Notes under the pieces: generated by a model
Databases searched by the model: none
What the model saw: the letters and a program-made list of their open reading frames with translations, nothing else
What the model was told of the DNA's origin: nothing
Position numbers and translations under genes: made by a program
Assembly: GCA_918026815.1 (NCBI GenBank)
Contig: CAKJVC010000088.1
Span: 310,001-374,000 of the forward strand
Reading direction: 5' to 3'
Length of the DNA: 64,000 bases
Source of the DNA: Chalara sp. BL73
Taxonomy: Eukaryota; Ascomycota; Leotiomycetes; Helotiales
Shown here: positions 11,324 to 24,343 of the stretch, piece after piece
Layout of the letters: every line of letters starts with the position of its first letter
Position numbering within the stretch: position 1 is the first letter of the stretch

Positions 11324-12698
11324 ATGAGCGGCAACGCCTCTCCGCCGCTGCTGCTTCCCCGTGTAACCGTATGTTAATCGCTCTGTGTAACTGGCACAAA
11401 ACAACAACAGCTCTATATAATAACCGCGCCTCCCAGATCCAATTCTGTACACAATGCAAATGGTCCGTCCTCCCTGTTTCTCCGTCTCCCACTCCCGTAC
11501 TGAGCGCCGATTCGAAGGGTCCTGGTTCGGACTAAGACATCCACGTCACACTATCGCTAACGCTTCAACAGGATGCTCAGAGCCGCCTATGTACATCCCA
11601 TCCGTCCCGCCTCCCCTCTCCCGATGTCGAGAAGCCCATGTAACGCAAGTGCCAATTGCATTGAGGCTTCCCCGGATTTCCACGTTTCATGCGTCTGTCC
11701 AGGTTGCTGGATGCATGGCCCGCCACGTGATTGGATGTAGCATCTTGCTTACCATCCCCTGCATCTTGTGATTTGTTTCTTATGTAGAAACACTTATTGA
11801 TTGTGTTTTTGGGCTTTAGTTTGCACAGGAGCTGCTTTCTACCTTTTCTACAGATTTGGGTGAGGTGGCTTTGCAGCCGAGCACCGGTATGCGTAGCTCT
11901 TTCTTTTCTCCCCTGCTCCAAGAAGGTCCATATATCCGGTTCAGAATGCCATCACGTCTTAGCTACGCCATGATTGTAATAGCCCATGATCAAAGCTATA
12001 GTAACCCAAACTTAGGAGGCACTTTCGTCGTCAATCTCTACACAGCGTCACCTAGCTCCGCTGATTCCCCAGCAACCATACAAGAGCATCTTCTCTGGGA
12101 CCGCAAAGCAGAAGGTGGCTTTCCTGGTACGTTTACTTTGCCTTCTCTCCATCCCTTTCCATTCTCTTATGAATCTCCCATTCCTTCATCGAAACGACAG
12201 CTAATACCTCTCAGAAACAAAAGAACTAAAGCGCCGAGTCCGAGATGTATGATTTCTCTTCCCGCATAGCCTTCCCTTGCACCCCCTTCTATGTTTGCTC
12301 TCTTCTCTTACCTCAGAACTCTGTCTTAACAAACCCAGATAATCGACCCCTCCCGCTCCCTCGGGCACGTCGATTCCTATTCTTCAAAGCCGCCTTCCGC
12401 CACACCCTCATCTACACCCAACTCCTCTTCGACCGAGCAGCAAGAAAAAGATTACCCGCCACCCCTCCCCCGGGCGCTAAACCGGCTCATCCCATCAGCC
12501 GGCAGCGAAGCAGAAAGGAAATTCACGCCCATGGACATTGACCCTTCTAGCCGGCCCGTTTCCCGCCAGCAAGGCGACGGAGGAAAGGCAAACGGGGAGA
12601 AAGAGGTTTTGAACGCTAGGGGAAAGGTTGTCATCACCGGGGATGATCTAGCGGGAGGGGATATGGGGTTTTGTACTATTGATGGGGACTGTGGATAG
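11324..12698 (+). CDS. Rdx/SelW-like family protein with CxxC redox motif
   Basis: Seven exons (11324-11368, 11437-11462, 11572-11590, 11820-11886, 12016-12126, 12215-12246, 12339-12698) join in phase to 219 residues. The core begins VTIQFCTQCKWMLRAAY, continues FAQELLSTF.TDLGEVALQPSTGGTFVV and includes HLLWDRKAEGGFPETKELKRRVRD, the order found in Rdx/SelW/SelT-type thioredoxin-fold proteins. The redox pair is Cys19/Cys22; metazoan relatives have selenocysteine at the second position, and here it is an ordinary Cys codon. The fold is thought to act in thiol redox control, but the cellular role in fungi is not established. The last 110 residues are low-complexity (Pro/Ser/Thr) and end in GFCTIDGDCG. 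Exons of 26, 19 and 32 nt are unusually small. No signal peptide is seen. The gene converges on PP1. Confidence 0.88.
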
Positions 12699-13688
12699 AA
12701 TTTGTAGATAGGGAGCTGGTGGCTGAGGTTCAGGTTGAGGTTGAGGCTGCGGCGCATGAGTAGATAACTTTGTGATAGATGGCATTATATATACAACAGT
12801 ATTGCTGTTTTGTGTAATAAGTGCATAACCAGATTTCAAAGGTGAACATACTAGTTCATGTCGAGTATGTCTTAGTCGCAGTGGCAATGGTCGTTTGACA
12901 AGAAGGCTTGTTCGTCCTTTGGTTCACAACCGTTTGTGCAATTGCTGCTGGCACTTAACGCATATAAATGAATGGCCACAGATGGCTTGTACTTGGTAAC
13001 AACCAAGCAGCACGCGCCATTGACCCTTCTGCCTTATGAAAATATTACTGAACGCCAGACACAGAGGCTAAGACACGCTTGTAGGAAAATTAATTTCATT
13101 CAACCGCAACATCAGATGTTAGCATGAATTCATGGCACACGCCTCCATCTACCTCCCGACGATTCCATGGAAAGCCAAGCCAGTCGAGTACACAGACAAA
13201 GTGAGACATTTTGCGTAAACCCCGTCCTCAGAGTCCCCTTTCAGAAGACATGCTTCTAGTATGCACACATGAAAATAACCCCTTTTCCTTTTATAAACCA
13301 TCACCCAAAGCCTTCGTCTCCCATCCTTTTCTAATATCATATTCATTCATGAGGAGGCATCATGTAATCGTGCCGGGCTGATGGTCGGAAGCTTTGCTAG
13401 TGATTAAAGGTAGGAAAGGAAACTGGATTTGTTTACAAGTCGAAGATGGATGTCATTCGAGAAAGGGGATCCAAAGCGCTACGCTCATGCGCTGATAGGT
13501 ATATTTTGTTGAGAAGACCGAAAGAGCTTCATTGCAATTGTGGGAGGTAGAGGAAGCCGCAAAAAGAGGAATTGAGGGTCGTGAGGGCGAGATATTTGTC
13601 ATGTTGACTCGAGTGGGAAATCTGCACCGGTGTGCTTTATCTGCGTCCGAACCTGCTATACACAAAGTTCGTAAGGGTTATTTCTTTA
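12699..13688. other. convergent 3' region of Rdx and PP1 genes
   Basis: About 1 kb between two convergent stop codons. Presumably the 3' UTRs of both genes; no other gene was recognised. Confidence 0.5.
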
Positions 13689-14858
13689 TTATTTCTTGCT
13701 CAAAGGGTTGCCAGAGAACGGCCGGCCACCGCCACGACCTCGGTTAACATACTTTTGTTTCTTCTCCGCCGGTTTCAGGATCTAAAAGAGGTTGTTAAGA
13801 CAAATGCTGGGTAGGTGCGAGAATGTCACACTTACCTGGAATGAACACAACAAGCTCTCGTCCACACTCATCATAGCTCCAGCATTGTCGAACTCACCAC
13901 AATAGTTGGGAGCACTAAAGAGAGTGACCAACTGTCGTTTAGAGAAAAATTCGTAGCCATCTTCAACCACTTGATGAGCTCGGCAGATCAAATCCATATC
14001 GTGCTTCTGTAAGAAACGCGAAACGACATCAGGCCCAAACGTGAAAGAGACACCACGATCGTTTTCGCTCCAGCCAGTGATATCTTTGTCTGGATCGGAC
14101 CAAAGGAGGTCGCATAGGAGACCGCAGTCAGGAATCTAGAGAAATTAGTACAGGCCCAAAATCTCTTCCACAGCAGAAAAGAGATTTGGCAGAGAGTTTT
14201 TTTAGAACTTACATCAGTTGGGCGCATAACACGACGGATCTGCTCCATTGAGTTGAGATCTGGGCTGAGACCACCATGCATAGTGAAAATTTTCTCGTCA
14301 ATGATTGCTGCAATAGGCAAGCAGTTGAAGCAGTCAGTGAAGGTCTTCCACAACTTGATGTTGTATCTTCTCTTGCACTCGTCGTAGAACCCATAGATCC
14401 GGTTGATTGACGCGCATTCGTGGTTGCCGCGTAGGATGAAGAAGTTCTCAGGGTACTTGATCTTGTAGGCGAGAAGCAGGCAGATGGTCTCGAGAGATTG
14501 CTTGCCACGATCAACATAATCACCTAAGAAGAGATAGTTTGCCTCTGGAGGAAATCCACCATATTCGAACAGGCGCAGGAGGTCGTAGTATTGCCCATGA
14601 ATATCTCCGCAGATCTGTTGTGAAGAGCTAGTCAGTACAAACTCTAGCCAAAAGGTATGCTAACAGGGATTGTAATACCTTGATTGGTGCTTCGAGTTCT
14701 AATAGGATTGGCTGTGAAATAAATATTTCACGAGCCTTGGTACATAGATAGCGGATCTCTGCTTCCAAGAGCTGCACTTGTTTGCCGGGTCGGCTGCCTC
14801 GGACTTCCAGTAGTCTATCGATGATAGAGTCGAGGTCTACATCATTTTGATCCGCCAT
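13689..14858 (-). CDS. GLC7: serine/threonine protein phosphatase PP1 catalytic subunit
   Basis: Four exons (14858-14679, 14614-14213, 14135-13836, 13781-13689) encode 324 residues, the standard PP1c length. PP1 dephosphorylates Ser/Thr residues under the direction of many regulatory subunits; it is needed for mitotic exit, glycogen metabolism and cell-wall integrity, in nucleus and cytosol. All metallophosphatase motifs are present at their canonical numbers: GDIHGQ with Asp64 and His66, GDYVDRG with Asp92, RGNHE with Asn124, the HGG motif near His173 and the [13 protein letters not shown] loop. The C-terminus is short, Gly/Arg-rich and ends [10 protein letters not shown], as in filamentous fungal homologues. 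The start ATG leads into [20 protein letters not shown], which is conserved. Introns are GT-AG and phase 0. Confidence 0.97.
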
Positions 14859-17203
14859 TGTTTGTGTCCTCTCGGAGAGAGAAGGAGAGGGGTGGGGGAC
14901 GTAACTTCAGCAGTATATAGGCGGCAGGAATAGTCAATCTCGCAGAGTGAATTCGCTGTTACAAGAGGACCGTGGTTCACTTCTTAGCCTGTGTCAAAGA
15001 TAATCAATTAGTCAAGAAACTAACATAATGCTGACTTGCAGGATTTGCCGTCGCGTCTTGCTTGAGAACCCAGCAGTCAACAAAGGCGGCAGAAATGTGC
15101 AAAACGTACTGTGAAGTGTGGTCGGCCTCAATAGAGCTTTCTACAGAAAGCGGCTTGGGTCTAGAGCCTGCGAGATATCTCGGTCTGCTGGTAAGAGAAG
15201 GCAGCGAGCAGCTTTCGAGAAGTATGTCTGCCAAGGGTGACTTAGTTAACTTGAGGGGTACTCGTCTGGAAATTTGCCGCTGAGGACTTCTTTCGCTAGT
15301 TCGCAGGGTCTGCGTCGTCTTTAGGTCGTGAGATTGATAGTGGTTCTTGTATCTGAAAGATCTGATTTCAAGTGTGGTGGTGGTGTTTGCGCGGCTTGTC
15401 GGAATTCTTGAGATGTTTTCACGCAAGCGCGGCTGGATCTCGTTTATCGCTTTTTTGGCTACCAGAGGACCCTCCCCTCTTAAAATAGAGCTTCCAGAAG
15501 TCGGCCGTAGGTGTTTGGCGACAGGTACAGGCCGCTGAATAATGGGCGCCTTGAGCACTATGATGGACAGGCACAAACAATCACCGCAGAATAAGGTTGA
15601 TCAATGTCGGTGTTGGGGCTTGCCGGGTGTTTGAGCACTGTAAGGGGCAGATGGTTTGGGATTATTTTTTTTGGTTGATGCAACTCTGGGCAAACAGCTG
15701 GAATGCGATGCCAGATGAGTGGATTTAATGGGAATGTCCCTGTTCGGCTTGGTTGCACAATGGCAGATTTAAAAGACTTTCAATGTCAGTGTTGCTGTCG
15801 TCGGTTTGAATGTTGTTGTCGCTTGGAGGGGAGGCAGTGTAAGGTAAAAGGAAGGATGCTGCTTTGAATCATGGACCTGGATTATTATTATTGCTGCCTC
15901 GCCTCTGCCTCTGCCTCTCTGCCTCAGCTGCTCTGTCATCCCACTAATTCCCCCACATGTTTCAAGCAGCGATGCTTATGGCGCTTATGCCCCTGGAATA
16001 TGGGCACATATTTGCCGCTGCTTCTATGATTCAAATTGGAGGTAAAAACCCAGCTCGTTGGGACAGGTCCCCCGCGCTGCACATAAGAGGGAATTTGGCG
16101 CGTCGAAGGAATTATCCTCACTCGAACATTCCTCTCACCTCTCTTTCTCATTCAATCTACTATATGCCGCACACATCAAACACTTACAACGATTGGCTGC
16201 CGAGGGCATCGGAGCGTTTCGAATGTTCATCCGACTATTAGCAAAAACTCTTAACATTACTGAAGAGATGGTTCTCTTCTCTTGTGAGCACTCTTCCAGA
16301 TGAGGCACACCAGTAACAACCTCATAGATAAGCCCATGATCTTCCCCACTGCACTCTTTGAGAAAAATTCAGTGGTACGGAAAATAGGCAATGTCGACGG
16401 TAGCTTAAGAAACCAGCATCCAAAAGTGTTCGATTGGTATCTACTCAGCAAGGTGTCTTTGTGTTTTCTACGCTGGACTGGGAAGCTCTATTATTTGCCA
16501 ATAGTTTTAAGATGTGTGCATTATAATTGCAAGTCCTTCACCAGCACAGCGCATAATCACGTGGATCACCTTTCTCTTCAAATAAGTCCCCCAAGGAATT
16601 GTAGTACACTAAACACGAGAACATTTACACGTGAAGCAGTGAGGCAAGTAGCTGGAGGAGCGTCAAGTTGTTTCATTAATCCATACGCCCATATCATATC
16701 AACGGAGAAAACCTCGTTATAAGTACGCCTAGCCAACCTGTAACCCATATTTTACAGACTCAGACACGAAAAGTGGCCCAAAATTATCAATCGCTGGCTG
16801 TGCTGCAAGATCTAAATTCTCGAAAGTCTCTTTGAAAAACCATGGCTTTCTGCATGAGAACCCAGACCGTGACATATGCATCATGAGATAGGAAATCTCA
16901 GAATGAAAAAATAGGAAGTGGAAAAATCAGATGCTCCGTCCCGCTATGCTGGCGACCAATGCTGACATGGAAAACTTATAATGATGAAATATGCCGCAAA
17001 TGCTAGATCCTCTGAAGCAAGCAGGCTCATGCTCATGTAATGCAACTTTTAGACACGTGGGTATCAACAACAACCTCCCATTTGCAACTACCAAATGTTG
17101 CTCCTCATCAAAGGTTCCCGTAAGACCTTCGAGTTCGTAAACTATCTGAATATCATCCACATGAATTTTAGGTTGAGATCGTTCGATATAAGCGGTCAGA
17201 CAT
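14859..17203. other. intergenic, PP1 promoter and unassigned sequence
   Basis: About 2.3 kb. The part next to PP1 carries purine-rich stretches (GAGAGAGAAGGAGAGGGG type). A GCCTCT/GCCTCG hexamer tandem lies near 15897-15928, next to a short ATT run. A 190-codon open frame on the minus strand (15004-15576) has no ATG and no known domain. A minus-strand open stretch of about 92 codons directly after the LRR stop (16927-17203) is protein-like but not joined to the gene. No supported gene. Confidence 0.45.
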
Positions 17204-19915
17204 TCAACCTAATGTCCGACCACTATGTATAGTTTGTTGGCTATTTGACCGAGGTGTTGTTGGGCTTGGCCGAATAGTACTAGCGGGACTAAACTCTCCG
17301 CTACCATGGGAGTTCTTTTGAGTCTCCCATGCTTCTTCGCTGAGCACACTAAGCCAGCCGTTTCCGACCTCATTGCGAAGCGCTTCGATCTTTTTGCGAT
17401 ATATATCACCACTAACGCTCCAGTCTTGACTCTCCTGAGGTAGTGGCGCATTGATCATAGGAGGTTCATCGTTGATACCCTCTAGTGGTGGCAGCCGTGG
17501 AACAGCGGAGGTGTCTATACGCGGCACATCAGATTGACGAGGCTCGGATTGCACATATGAAGGCACCGTTCGAGGTGATGGGTCAGGACTGACACCGTAA
17601 CCACTATCCGACTCGACCGAAGGTGGCGGAGGCTGCTCTGTTGAGTACTTCACAGCTGGCTTTGACTTGCTTGGGGAAGTATCGGAAGTTGATAAATCCA
17701 CTATCCTGCGTTTTGGTGTTCTTCTCTTATGCCTAGAGGAGTTCGTGTGTATCTCACTCATTGTGGCCGAGGGTATTGGACGCTCCTTTCGAAGTACCGC
17801 GGGCTCGCGAGGAATGGGATACTCAATGATGGGCTTGTTCACCTCGACTGCGGACAAACCATAGTCTGGCGGGGGTGGTTTTACAACAGGAACATTTGCC
17901 TTTTCTGCCACCCTTTCTATTAGTTGACGCCGCTCTGTATAGCCAGGCGAATAGGTGTCTATTAGGATATCTTCGGTATAACCAGGGGTCTTCCTAAATA
18001 GATTGAAAATGGTCACTCTGTAGCCACTGTGCGTTCTTGTAAAAGGGTTTCCAAGCACCCATATCTCCCTCATTTCAGGGATACCCGTGAGCCTTGCTAG
18101 CTCCGTAGGGTCGTTTATCTTGTTATCTCTCAAATCCAATCGTTCTAGAGGATAGAGCCTTTCGACACCAGCAATTGATATCAGACGATTAGATCGTAGA
18201 TTAAGTGCAGTGATAGCTGGTAATGGATTGCGAAGCAATGAGTGAAGCGAATCAATCATACAGTTTGACAAATTTAGTGCACGAAGGTTGGTAAGGGATG
18301 CTAAGCAATCAGGGATTTGCGCAAAGAGATTGGAGGATAAGTCCAACGAGTGTAAAGTGTTGGCTAATGGGACAAGACTAGCTGTAGATATTGCAGTGAG
18401 CCCATTGTCTGCAAGACTCAGGTGTCGGAGAAATCTCCATTTGGAAGACGGCAAAATGCCCATGGATAGCAGATTTGAAGAACTATGCCGAGGGTTGTGC
18501 CAACTTTCAGATAGGCTCGAATGTGAACTGCTCGAACCAGATCGTTTGACTTTGTAAGAGCCTCTGAGATGACCGTGAGCAGAGCCGGTTCGAGAGCTAG
18601 GTGGCCGTATGGGAGAGTTGCTCCTCGGCCTTCCTTTAATAGGTGACTTGGCTCCATCAGAACCTGACCTGACCAGCGACGCACCTCGAGACTCGTCCTC
18701 GTCGATGTGATCTCGCCCACCAGGAGAACCAGGTGCAGAGTTCGAGTGAACTAACTCTGCATGTGGTAAAGTCGGGCTACGTTTTGGGCTAGAGGTAGGT
18801 GCCCACGTAGTTGTTGGTGACATCTGTGCCTTTGAAGACCGACGTCGTCTCTTATCCATGTCATCCAGCACAATGTTGATTAGTAGATCGATCGGATCGT
18901 CAACACCCGCACGTTTGACGGATAGAGACCTGAGCTGCTCAGCCATTTTGTCCCAGCCAAAGAATTGACGAATATCAATATCACTGATTTCTAATGCACT
19001 GATGTTCTTAAAGGCAAGAAGTGGCACTGCAGTATCGAAAGGAAACTCTTCATAACCCTCAATTAACCTGGCACGGCGATCCGGCGCAAGTCGAAGGCAT
19101 GGTATTTTTGTGAAAGCTGAGTAAAGATATTTCAGATCAGCCTCAGTAGCTGCCTTTTGCTTCTCTGTTCGGGCAATAGAACCTCCAGAACCGAGACCGA
19201 AGTTGGACCATAGACTAGACATGCCAGACATAACGCTACGTACGCTAGATACTGAATGTATTGAACCACTGTCTGAGCCACGCCCTTTCGGTCGCTGCGA
19301 CTGACTTAAGAATGAAACATAGTTTGCGGCGGATGTATCTGCATGTAGATTTTCCAGCCGTACATTCATGGGACCGACTTGTATGCCTAGATCTTCGAAA
19401 CGAGAGAGGAGGTAGAATAGATGGTGAGCTGTAAGGGCAAGCTTAGCGGGTTTTATATTATGCGATGCAAATGTAAGGTACTATAAAAACTTGTCAGTTT
19501 GCATTCCCGCAGGAGATCTAGGTCTGTAGAAGAACTGTGTTCAAATAGGATACGCAAAAGGTTCTAACTCCCACATGCAACACGTGAGATAGTGACAGCT
19601 GTCTGAGGAACTTACTGGGAGAGAAAGCGCCGCCGCAAAAGTGCTTGAAGTTGTGGCAGATGAGGCAGATGATGGCTGGTTAGTAATGGTAGGTGATATA
19701 GGTGATACTCCGCCATTGCTCGGTAAACCTTGCGTAGAGCCATTCTTGGGGGCTTGTTGTCGCTTCAGTTGCAGAGCATTTGCCAGTGCCTTCTCATGTG
19801 TCCGGACAAAGTGAGCGAGGTTCTGCGGGGCTTCAGTTAGCAATCTGCGACAATTCACAGGCATTGCGGGTAGAGATGCCTTAATGAAGAACTGCCCATC
19901 TTCGGTATCCATCAT
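17204..19915 (-). CDS. leucine-rich-repeat protein, conserved in filamentous fungi
   Basis: Two exons (19915-19616 and 19480-17204) encode 858 residues. The N-terminus (IKASLPAMPVNCRRLL and YLTFASHNIKPAKLALTAHHLFYLLSRFEDLG) and the block DIDIRQFFGWDKM belong to a family found across filamentous ascomycetes whose function is poorly known. A Ser-rich, basic linker covers roughly residues 310-440. About five leucine-rich repeats of the SDS22-like type follow (LRHLSLADNGL, LHSLDLSSNLF, LRALNLSNCMI, ITALNLRSNRL, LERLDLRDNKI), capped by an LRR C-cap (IWVLGNPFTRT). The tail is Ser/Pro-rich. SDS22-type repeats often bind PP1 or cytoskeletal partners; the PP1 gene lies nearby, but that neighbourhood alone proves nothing. 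The intron is phase 0, and its removal restores the LPYLTFASHN motif. Confidence 0.88.
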
Positions 19916-21030
19916 TGAGTTGTGGGATGCATATGGCTAATTTAAACTGGTACGAGAGTCTAAAACCTTTCGGCGATATGTAATCCTTCAGAAAGTGGCT
20001 GCCCGCTGCCTTGTATTTCGAGGATAAACAGAGTCCGATACAGTATAAGGTAAATTCGTGTAACCTCAAAACGAAGAAAAGAGGATGAGAAGCGGTCTGC
20101 AAAGTAACACGAAGTTAGATAAGTGCTTTTCACCATGAATAATAGGAGATGTGCAAATCGTGGAGGATGAATGAATCACACAGCTGCAGGCTGCCATATC
20201 CTCCTCAAGTCTTACGGCCGGTTTCTTGACATCGCACGGGGTCGCAAGGTCTCGACGGACAACTGCATATGATATATCATAGTACTCTGCAGAACTTGAC
20301 ACTGAAGCAAAGAACGAATGGTGTAACACATACCTCTTCCAAGATTATTTATTGTGGAAGTGCTGCGCACCAAGAGCAACACGGCTCCAAGGCACAACAC
20401 AGCTCCAAGGCACTCGCGCGAAGAAGGAGAGCCAAAATTTCCTTGACTTACGGGCGACAGTTAGGTAAAGAGGCCGACGATGATGGCAAGTGCCTCAGAA
20501 TGTTTAGCCCAAGACTCTTTGTGAAATTCTGCTGGCCAATAATTGCAGAGGGTGGCTTCACGACAAAGTTTTGCTGCAAGGCGGTCGATATGCAGCTGCA
20601 AACCACAACTTTGTGCTATCGCTCGTTCTGCTGCAAGTTGCACTCCACTCTTGGCTGGGGGTTGATATGCGCGTGCTGGGGGGGACTGCGTTAGGGATTT
20701 GGGGCGGCGGCGCACAAAAGGGAATGAGTATATATTATGACTATTAACAAAGAAAACGACCGACAGCAGAGGAGAAGGCGGACGACGACGACGATCTGCT
20801 GCAGTATAAGGAGACAGGAAGAAAAGGAGCGGTCAGATAGCAGCAGAATATTCAGGAGGACCACGTCGTCGAAGATGGGATGTTGACGCGATGGGTAGAA
20901 GGTTTGTTATGGTTTTGCATCTCCGTTCGGTACCGTAGGAGCATGGTTAAGATAGGGCCATGAGTCGCTCGCTTCCCACGCTTATGCTTGATGTAGCAAT
21001 TTCATGCTTAGCGGGGCCGTGCTGCTGTAA

Positions 21031-21050
21031 GTACTGTATTGATACAGTAC
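21031..21050. repeat. perfect 9-bp inverted repeat
   Basis: Arms GTACTGTAT and ATACAGTAC are separated by two bases. Related strings recur within the next 75 bp. It could be a dimeric regulator site or a chance palindrome in a simple-sequence patch. Confidence 0.6.
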
Positions 21051-24000
21051 AGTACTGCAATAGTGACTTGCTGTAAGCACTGAACTTTTAAGATGCTGGA
21101 CTGTACAGTATAACAATACCCTAAGTATCCTCCTACCCTGGACGCACGGATGCTGTTCGTTTTAGCGGCTACAGGGCCTGCCGAAATACCCCTCCAAGGC
21201 TCCAAAAAGACCCTGACGGATATTTGGTTCGCTCTGTGTCATTTCCCATTCCTATTCCCATCCCTGACATCAGCCTTGTTTAAGACCTAACCTGACCTTC
21301 CTTCCCTCAGGTGTTCCATTGCCATGAACACAGGCGGCACCACCTGTGCATGCAGATTATTTCATTGTCGGACTCGCGCGTCCGCTTCCGAATGCCCTCA
21401 CCTACCTACCTGCCCTGCCTACCCTTTTTCCATGCTGATATTTGATGTCGATGTGCCCCCCCATGCCGCGGGACAGCATCAACCAGCTCGGCGCTGCGAG
21501 ACTCCACCACAGATCAAAATTTGAGATTGGAAGACTGCACAGACGGGCTCAAGACCCTTGCTAACATCACCCCACCACGCTCACTTGTGACATGCAGGCT
21601 TCAAAAGCTCGACGCCGCTCACTCGACGCTCATAGGTACGCTATCATCTAGGCCACTCCGCCTACAGTGCTATCCTTGGAACATCTGCAAGCCATCCTCG
21701 TAAGAAGACTGTCTCTTAGAGGTCAGGAATGATGGCGAGCCGCGATACCACAGGAAATCTTAATCCAACTTCCACAGTGTCCAATAAGCTTTGAATGCGA
21801 CCATCGTTTTCAACCCCCCCGTGCGATACATGTTGTCGTCGCGAGGGAGACTGTACATTGTAGGAAAGGCTGGGGTTAGAGATCACCGTCGTCGTGCCAT
21901 CCTCACGATCCCTTCATTGCTGCCAAGCCGTTTTCATGTCTTCACCGCTACGATATCAGAGTCAAGATCCCCCCATCGCCACACACTTTGCAATCCACGC
22001 GCGTTAATTTTCACCCACACCTTTTCTCAATTTACAACAGCTGCTTACAATAGGCACATCATGTAGGCCAGTGAAATGCTGTGTGATACGAGACACCCTT
22101 CAGCCTCGCCGCCTCGTGCAAAGGTCAGGTGAAACATTGCCAATCTTGCCTTCTACGACCACTTTGTGATTATATGAGATTCTGAATAAGCTGTTCAGCG
22201 CCGCCTTCAGGTGTGCTAGATGCATTACTCTGTCTTTTTGTGGCAAATGTATGATACCTTTGTGGTTACACATCATTTGCTTCAGGAAAGTTAATGGCTG
22301 AAAACCAACGTCTTGGGAAATGATCGGTGTAGCTATTCCCTAGCTCATACTCTTTGGCTTAATGGATGCATTCTTATCTGCAAGCGGTATTAATAGCCGG
22401 CATGGTGCTGTGAAAGGATTTAGCATGAATCAACTCTGGGCAGATACAGGTCATATCTGACGCTTAAAAAAGTTGCAAATATGGGGGTCACTGATTCTTA
22501 GTCTTAAGTTTAGACCAACATGAAGTGTTGTGTTAAGCAGAAGCAACAGTCATTCTCCTCCCCCCAAAAATCTAAAACCTGCCTGTTTATAATTGCAAGA
22601 GACTATTGTGCTAAAGCTTTTAGCTGTATTAATCATTATCATTAGGAATGTCAAGTCTGTTCGATTCTCCAACAATTTTGATACTTGAAAGTGATGGGGG
22701 ACATTGGTGATGAAGATGGATAAACCCGACACATGTATCCGGTCTCTTGTATTGGTCAATTCGGCATTTCCTTGTCTTCAAACGATTGGATACATATCAT
22801 CTTCACATGTTCAGTAGTCACACTCCTCAAATTTAGCAGTAGTCAAATACAAAAGATGTTACAATCGTTTGCCCGTCATTCCGGCTGGGCAATGATTTTA
22901 AAGATATGCGCCAGGATTTCTACACTTGAATGCCGCATTCTGCACTTTTTCGATTGACCTGAAACGGTGTCGACTTGTGTGATCATCAAAGAGAATGGTC
23001 AAGTGACCATTGAGAAAGACACCATTCCAAGTCTTTGCAGCCAAATGCCAAAACAACCCCACCATTACCCCACTATCAGGTGTCACATTCAAGATCATGA
23101 TGTAAGTACTATGACTTCAGTGTCCAAGCTTCCCCTTGCCAAGAATACCTCTTAACCTCTTTCTACCAATGATTTTCCCATAGCAAATCATAGCTACGAG
23201 CTAGTTTCGTCCATAGCTAGCGGGTATTGAGCAATGCCTAGTGTATATCATAAAATATAGTCAGCATTTGATGTGGGACTATGGTTACAAGAACGTCTAC
23301 TGTGGAGCAAATTTCTATTCTTGAGCAGATGTCCGCTACATCAGGATATGAGGTATTTCAGAAAGTCAGGGTCTTCAGGGTCCTCAGGGGTAATTCGCTT
23401 AGGTGCGCTAGAACAGTCCCTTCCTAAGTTAGTAATGTTCCGATGATGATTTCTATAGCATTAAGACGTCCTCGAGTTTCTACCTGCAAATCGAGTCAAG
23501 ATAACTCCATTTTATAATTCTTTTTGAAAATTCTTGCGTAGTGTGATTGGTTAGAATTGGGTAATTCAGAATCTAGCATCTTTTTAGAAGTACATAGACT
23601 AATTTAGACTTTTACACATCCGTCTACTTATAGCAACTGTTTATATTCTATATCTAGGTCTCCGCCCCAAGCTTTCAACAAATAACGATAGTTACAAGAC
23701 CTTGATGAATCCTTGAATAACTTACTCAAGGTCTGTACATGGCACTTTATATTCAATACGTTAACACCTAAAATAGAATGGCAACTTTGACAAACAATTT
23801 CCTTCAGTCATCAATAGGGTGATAAAGTAAGGGTGTAATGCTTCCTGAGAAGAGACAAGACGGCGAAGGATAAACACGAATAGTTAGCAGCACTGCGACC
23901 ACAGTTACGCAAACGCCCACTTTGTCATTGCTTTGGGAAGCAACCGTCTGCGATCGACCTCACAACGCATATCAAAAAGAATACGCAAATGACAACTGAG

Positions 24001-24319
24001 GCATCATTACGGAACACAATATCTTGAGAGTACATGCAGTGCTGTGCCACAGAACTTTTGAAGACTGGGGATGAAATGAACTGATTTGAAGATTCATCGT
24101 ATGCGCTGAGAGCCTAGTGGTACCATCCAAAAGCTGCACAAAATGGGGTAGACAGATGGATTGAGGATTTGAAGATTTCATCGCTGAGATTGCCTGCCGG
24201 TCCAAAGATGCAAAACTTTTAAGCGTTTGTGATCTAGGATTAGTAGTATTCATAGTTGCTACATCGATGGTGGGCATATGATATTTTGCTAGATCAAAGT
24301 TTGAGAGGGATAGTTGAGA

Positions 24320-24343
24320 GAAAGAAAGAAAGAAAGAAAGAAA
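24320..24343 (+). repeat. (GAAA)n microsatellite
   Basis: About six consecutive GAAA units, read directly from the sequence. Confidence 0.85.

Noticed and set aside
15004..15576. 190-codon open frame on the minus strand
   Set aside because: It has no ATG start, no domain and Ser/Thr/Arg-rich random-looking composition in a promoter region.
16300..16722. 140-codon ATG-started ORF on the plus strand
   Set aside because: No family resemblance and no conserved pattern; it lies in AT-rich intergenic sequence and could be chance.
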